A DNA stretch of 64,000 nt from Levilactobacillus brevis. Its GTDB lineage: Bacteria > Bacillota > Bacilli > Lactobacillales > Lactobacillaceae. Location: NCBI GenBank assembly GCA_021383565.1, contig CP079699.1, positions 1,054,001 through 1,118,000 on the forward strand, given 5' to 3'. The translations under genes and the position numbers were made by a program. This document shows, piece by piece, positions 63,622 through 64,000 of this stretch. The notes under the pieces are model-generated. The model had not been told where the DNA came from. It did not search any database and saw nothing but the letters and a program-made list of their open reading frames with translations. Numbering within the stretch: position 1 is the stretch's first letter; each line of letters opens with the position of its first letter.

Positions 63622-64000
63622 TGGCCGCCTTACCGTTCGCCAAATTTGGTCTGGATCGCGGTGGGCAGGACCGGGAAAAGCCCAAGAACGGTCTTTTCCC
63701 TCGCTTTGAGCCGTCAACCCGCGTCTCAAAGACGCCATTTTCCAAGCAAAATCCTTGGAAAATCCCACGGCTGAGACCAAATTTGACTCACTCACGGCTA
63801 CTTGAAGTGTATCCAATTAAATCGGCCAAACGTGGTCACGCCAGCGATGTTACCGTAAGTTTAATGGGTTTCAACCAGCGTAACCGGAGGCAGCCAGAGA
63901 TGGAGGTAGCCGTGGCAGCGGTGTTAGCTGACGTTTTGAGTCAGCTTACAGCGCGGGACGTGTTTGGAGACTGGCGATTCTTGTCAGGCTTCAAGCCGAG
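63622..64000 (+). ncRNA. Structured intergenic element, copy B (candidate large ncRNA, cut by window end)
   Basis: Helices: P0 63622-63627/63795-63800; P1 63641-63652/63774-63785 (12 bp); P2 GTGGG/CCCAC 63661-63665/63764-63768; hairpins P3 63673-63680/63693-63700, P4 63704-63710/63725-63731, P5 63737-63746/63754-63763; GTTAC/GTAAC (about 63849-63884); P6 63922-63932/63940-63950; P7 63971-63975/63983-63987; P8 63987-63990/63994-63997. Order, spacing and unpaired blocks match copy A; helix sequences do not. A perfect TATAAT (63601-63606) lies 15 bases upstream of P0. The element continues past the window. Confidence 0.7.

Overview
The window looks like a chromosomal segment of a Lactobacillaceae species with moderately high GC. 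Many neighbouring gene sets match Firmicute or lactobacillus order: relQ-nadK-rluA opposite spxH, coiA-pepF, ecsAB next to a HIT gene and prsA, yhaO-yhaN-yhaM, and argR/argS behind a T-box. Ribosome sites are strong AGGAGG-type and GTG/TTG starts are common. The species cannot be fixed from sequence reading alone.

Layout. 1-3250: truncated trmL, rlmA with an AI-2E-family permease, and cutC. 3432-21437: an 18-kb block, all on the minus strand, built around a 2541-residue surface protein. It has a KxYKxGKxW signal peptide, Ala/Ser-rich stalks, Ig-like domains and about 830 residues of Ser-Asp repeats. Around it are four related GT4-type glycosyltransferases, an alpha/alpha-toroid-like protein, a small membrane protein and a zincin-like protein with a broken zinc motif. 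I read this as a surface adhesin with its own Ser-Asp glycosylation set. 22157-25508: alarmone/NAD(P)/ClpXP-adaptor cluster. 25665-43846: conserved housekeeping genes (degV, pepF, coiA, trmB, ecsAB, hit, prsA, acetyltransferase, yhaMNO, a class A PBP). 44165-46987: argR, argS with its T-box, and tRNA-Gly. 47067-49896: small proteins, a secreted amidase and a reductase-like protein. 50030-54009: aspartate racemase, D-aspartate-ligase-like ATP-grasp enzyme and AsnB, which together fit a D-Asp/D-Asn peptidoglycan crossbridge. 54162-57935: Crp/Fnr regulator, a fresh IS30-family insertion with long flanking direct repeats, and a C69 dipeptidase. 57995-63499: UvrA paralogue, membrane and small proteins, tRNA-Leu, OhrR-like regulator.

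The most unusual signal is a dispersed, highly structured intergenic element. Two long copies (about 21678-22082 and 63622 to the window end) share short single-stranded blocks exactly, while nearly all helices between them have different sequences that still pair perfectly. That is compensatory covariation, and the G-U pairs place the RNA on the plus strand. A third copy (35358-35455) lacks the whole multi-helix module, as if deleted between its two CCAAATTT arms. A fourth (44783-44840) keeps only the 5' part. I do not recognise it as a known RNA family.

No CRISPR array, prophage or rRNA gene was seen.
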